Below are positions 62,065 through 64,000 of a stretch of DNA of 64,000 nucleotides, piece after piece. The notes under the pieces are model-generated. The model ran no database searches and had not been told where the DNA came from. It saw nothing but the letters and a program-made list of their open reading frames with translations. Each line of letters starts with the position of its first letter. Position 1 is the stretch's first letter. This DNA comes from Dongia_A sp035695765 (GTDB lineage: Bacteria > Pseudomonadota > Alphaproteobacteria > Dongiales > Dongiaceae), in NCBI GenBank assembly GCA_035695765.1, contig DASRRI010000042.1:20738-84737 (forward strand), written 5' to 3'. Position numbers and translations under genes: made by a program.

Positions 62065-62946
62065 TCAGCTTTCGGCGCGCGCCTTCGCGAGGAGCCAGCT
62101 GCGGAAGGTGCGGAAGGCGGCATGGCTACGTGCCTCCGGCCGATAGATCAGGCGCCAGCGGAACTGCGTATCCTCGATGGTCAAAGGAAATGGCGCGACC
62201 AGACGGCCTTCGCGCAGATCGTCCGTGATGTAGGGCGCGCGGATCAAGGCGACGCCCAGCCCATCCAGGGCGGCCTGGATGGCAAAGGCGGAGAAATCGA
62301 AAGAGAGTGTCTGGAACCGCTTGCGGTCAGGTAAGCCAGCCGCTGCCAGCCAACGCGGCCAATCCTCCGGTGAGTGGCGGACATCGAGCAGCTTTTCGCG
62401 CGCCAGATCGGTGGGCGCTTTCAATCGCCTAGCGATGTCCGGCCGGCACACCGCCATCAGCCGGCCGGAGAACAAGGCGTCACTGTTGAAGTCCGGGATC
62501 TGCGTGCCCGCAAGGCGAATGGCTGCAAGCGTATCGGGCCCAGGCGTCACCTCGCGGTTGATGGTGGTCGCAAGACGCAAATCGATCTCGGGATGCGCCG
62601 CGTGAAATTCGGTCAGGCGCGGGATGAGCCAGCGCATCGCGAAGGTCGGCCCGACGGAGAGCGTGATGGTTGGATCATCGATCGCCCGCCGCGCCTCCGT
62701 CACCGTCGCCTCCAGGCGGCGGAAGCCGTCGCCCAATCCAGATTGCAGCGACAGAGCAAAGGTCGTTGGGCGCGATTGATTGGCCCGCCGCTCGAACAAG
62801 GGCCGGCCGAGCTGGCGCTCCACCTCCTTCACCAGGCGGGAGATGGCGGTCTGGGTGACGCCGAGTTCCTTGGCGGCGGCGGCAAAGCTGCCGAGGCGCA
62901 AGGTGGCCTCGACCGCACGCAGTCCCCTGAGGCTCGGCAACCACAT
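62065..62946 (-). CDS. LysR-family transcriptional regulator (GcvA-like)
   Basis: A 293-residue regulator with the N-terminal helix-turn-helix (LPSLRGLRAVEATLRLGSFA, GVTQTAISRLVKEVERQLGR) and a substrate-binding-like effector domain (TITLSVGPTFAMRWLIPRL). This start pattern is typical of the GcvA/AmpR branch. I prefer ATG 62946 to the TTG at 62958. It diverges from the TauE/SafE gene with about 120 bp between them and precedes the EamA-MFS pair, so either may be its target. Confidence 0.9.
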   Translation of the reverse strand: MWLPSLRGLRAVEATLRLGSFAAAAKELGVTQTAISRLVKEVERQLGRPLFERRANQSRPTTFALSLQSGLGDGFRRLEATVTEARRAIDDPTITLSVGPTFAMRWLIPRLTEFHAAHPEIDLRLATTINREVTPGPDTLAAIRLAGTQIPDFNSDALFSGRLMAVCRPDIARRLKAPTDLAREKLLDVRHSPEDWPRWLAAAGLPDRKRFQTLSFDFSAFAIQAALDGLGVALIRAPYITDDLREGRLVAPFPLTIEDTQFRWRLIYRPEARSHAAFRTFRSWLLAKARAES

Positions 62947-63066
62947 CCCATACCCCAATCAATTATCGGCCTAGATCGAGGAAACCCGGTTTGCTTTCAG
63001 CCGGACAATGGCTGAAATTGCCGGTGAGCGGAAGGGATTCTTCCAGCCATCCGGGGGTTCAGGCCG

Positions 63067-63843
63067 ATGTTTGATTGGAGCATTGCCATCGCAGTCGCGG
63101 TGGCGGCGCTGGGCACTTCGTTCCTCAGCGGTATCTTCGGCATGATCGGCGGCCTCGTCCTCATGGGCGTCCTGTTGCTGTTCCTGCCGGTGCCGGCTGC
63201 CATGACGCTTCACGCCATCACCCAGATGACTGCCAATGGCTGGCGCGCCGCGGTCTGGAACCGGCACATCATGTGGCGCGTCCTGCCGGGCTATCTGCTG
63301 GGCAGCGCGGTCGTGTTTACGCTGCTGGCGCTGGTGCAGTTCTCGCCGCCCAAGGCGTGGGTCTATCTCTGCCTCGGTATCATGCCGTTCGCCGCCCGAC
63401 TGCTGCCGCGCGAGCGTGCGCCCGACGTCCGGCGCAAGGGCGCGCCGGTGCTGGTGGGCGCGATGGTGACGGCATTGCACGTGCTGGCTGGCGTTTCCGG
63501 CGCGGTGCTCGACATGTTCTTCCTGGCGCGGGATCTGGACCGGCGAGTGGTGGTTGCCACCAAGGCCATGACCCAGAGCCTCGGCCATGCCATCAAGTTC
63601 GCCTATTTCACCCTGATCGCGGTGGCGCCGCTGAAGGTCGAGCCGGCGACGGTCTCCCGTGCGCTGGAGGTGCCGATCTGGGTCTACGCAATGGCAGCGG
63701 GACTCGCGATCGTCGGCACGACTCTGGCGAAGCCGGTGCTGCATCGCTTCAGCAACGACTCGTTCCAGCGCTGGTCGCGGCGCCTGGTACTCGGGATCGG
63801 CGGGGTCTATCTGGTGCAGGGCGGTGCCGGATTGATCTGGTAA
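63067..63843 (+). CDS. TauE/SafE-family (DUF81) sulfite/anion exporter
   Basis: A 258-residue membrane protein with about eight helices. The conserved first-repeat block reads LSGIFGMIGGLVLMGVLLLF followed by AAMTLHAITQMTANGWRA, and the second repeat has GVSGAVLDMFFL. Members export sulfite, sulfoacetate or other organosulfur anions. The ATG at 63067 fits. It is divergent from the LysR gene, which may control it. Confidence 0.9.
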   Translation: MFDWSIAIAVAVAALGTSFLSGIFGMIGGLVLMGVLLLFLPVPAAMTLHAITQMTANGWRAAVWNRHIMWRVLPGYLLGSAVVFTLLALVQFSPPKAWVYLCLGIMPFAARLLPRERAPDVRRKGAPVLVGAMVTALHVLAGVSGAVLDMFFLARDLDRRVVVATKAMTQSLGHAIKFAYFTLIAVAPLKVEPATVSRALEVPIWVYAMAAGLAIVGTTLAKPVLHRFSNDSFQRWSRRLVLGIGGVYLVQGGAGLIW

Positions 63844-63941
63844 CGTGCGGTTGCTCACATAAGCCGTCCACCGGCCATGACAAACCGGCGCGCCCAGCCT
63901 ATCCTCGGCCATCGATTCGCAATCTGGATTCGGGTGTGGGC

Positions 63942-64000
63942 ATGCGGACGCGCAATCTGCAAGGGCCGGGGCTGGGGAATTCTGTTGGCATCATGATCGT
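63942..64000 (+). CDS. Possible start of a gene cut by the right edge
   Basis: From ATG 63942 the frame stays open to the edge (MRTRNLQGPGLGNSVGIMI), with the Gly-rich stretch GGGTGTGGGC just before it as a poor ribosome site. Only 19 residues are visible, which is too little to name a product. Nothing else is seen in the final 157 bp. Confidence 0.3.
   Translation, partial: MRTRNLQGPGLGNSVGIMI

Noticed and set aside
1..64000. tRNA, rRNA, CRISPR arrays, insertion sequences, prophage or integrase genes
   Set aside because: None was recognised on either strand. No repeat arrays or transposase-like frames were seen.

Overview
The window is high-GC, densely packed bacterial DNA from an alphaproteobacterium, most likely Rhodospirillales-like. 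The evidence is an NDUFA12-type complex I subunit gene, a DUF2155 gene beside aat, an aroQ-accB-accC operon, a B12-dependent class II ribonucleotide reductase, a PAS_5-type protein, a DUF1127 protein and a short-form Psd with PssA. I see no rRNA, tRNA, CRISPR array, insertion sequence or phage gene. The genus cannot be fixed from the sequence alone.

Region 1 (1-23.4 kb) is a solute-uptake island with five ABC import systems. The first (404-4285) is a ribose/xylose-type (CUT2) operon divergent from a truncated GntR-family regulator. Next comes a PotABCD-like system (4676-8838) with a lipoprotein binding protein. Two more CUT2 systems follow on the minus strand (8842-12418 and 12665-14426). The second of these is divergent from an NAD-dependent epimerase gene and its apparent binding-protein partner (14679-16699). 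Last is a trehalose/maltose-type (CUT1) operon without an ATPase gene (20314-23403). Two intergenic spacers carry a TTGT-N3-ACAA palindrome, which fits FadR-type GntR operators. Stem-loops follow several binding-protein genes. Between these systems lie a DUF1127 protein, an orphan msrQ with a large structured leader, a PAS-like tail-anchored protein, a ParB-like protein and a histidine-kinase fragment.

Region 2 (23.4-31 kb) holds a short-chain dehydrogenase, an LpxO-like hydroxylase, a cyclophilin gene with a single-base frameshift, a DUF2235 hydrolase with membrane segments, and nrdJ. nrdJ has three NrdR-box-like sites upstream and a strong terminator.

Region 3 (31-46 kb) is housekeeping. 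It contains an EamA exporter, a GNAT acetyltransferase, NDUFA12, mlaD, a DUF2155 gene, aat, a DinB-family gene, accC-accB-aroQ, a VOC protein, an Lrp regulator, a DsbA-like protein, an M48 protease with TPRs, a gamma-glutamyltransferase-like lipoprotein lacking the catalytic Thr, an aminotransferase and a frameshifted PrsW-type protease.

Region 4 (46-64 kb) contains a PAS_5 protein, a periplasmic cyclophilin, icd, a LOG-family hydrolase, a candidate small RNA with its own terminator (about 48890-48968), a LysM protein and a phospholipid operon (psd, pssA, a second CDP-alcohol phosphatidyltransferase and a methyltransferase). After these come an RND efflux pair, a CRP/FNR regulator, MFS and EamA transporters with a LysR regulator, and a TauE/SafE exporter. 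Both edges cut through genes.

The least expected points are the shared FadR-type operators, the structured msrQ leader, the NrdR-box array, the candidate small RNA, the Thr-less gamma-glutamyltransferase homologue, two homopolymer frameshifts, and three convergent gene pairs that share a CTAG as overlapping amber stops. I see no clearly new multi-gene system.
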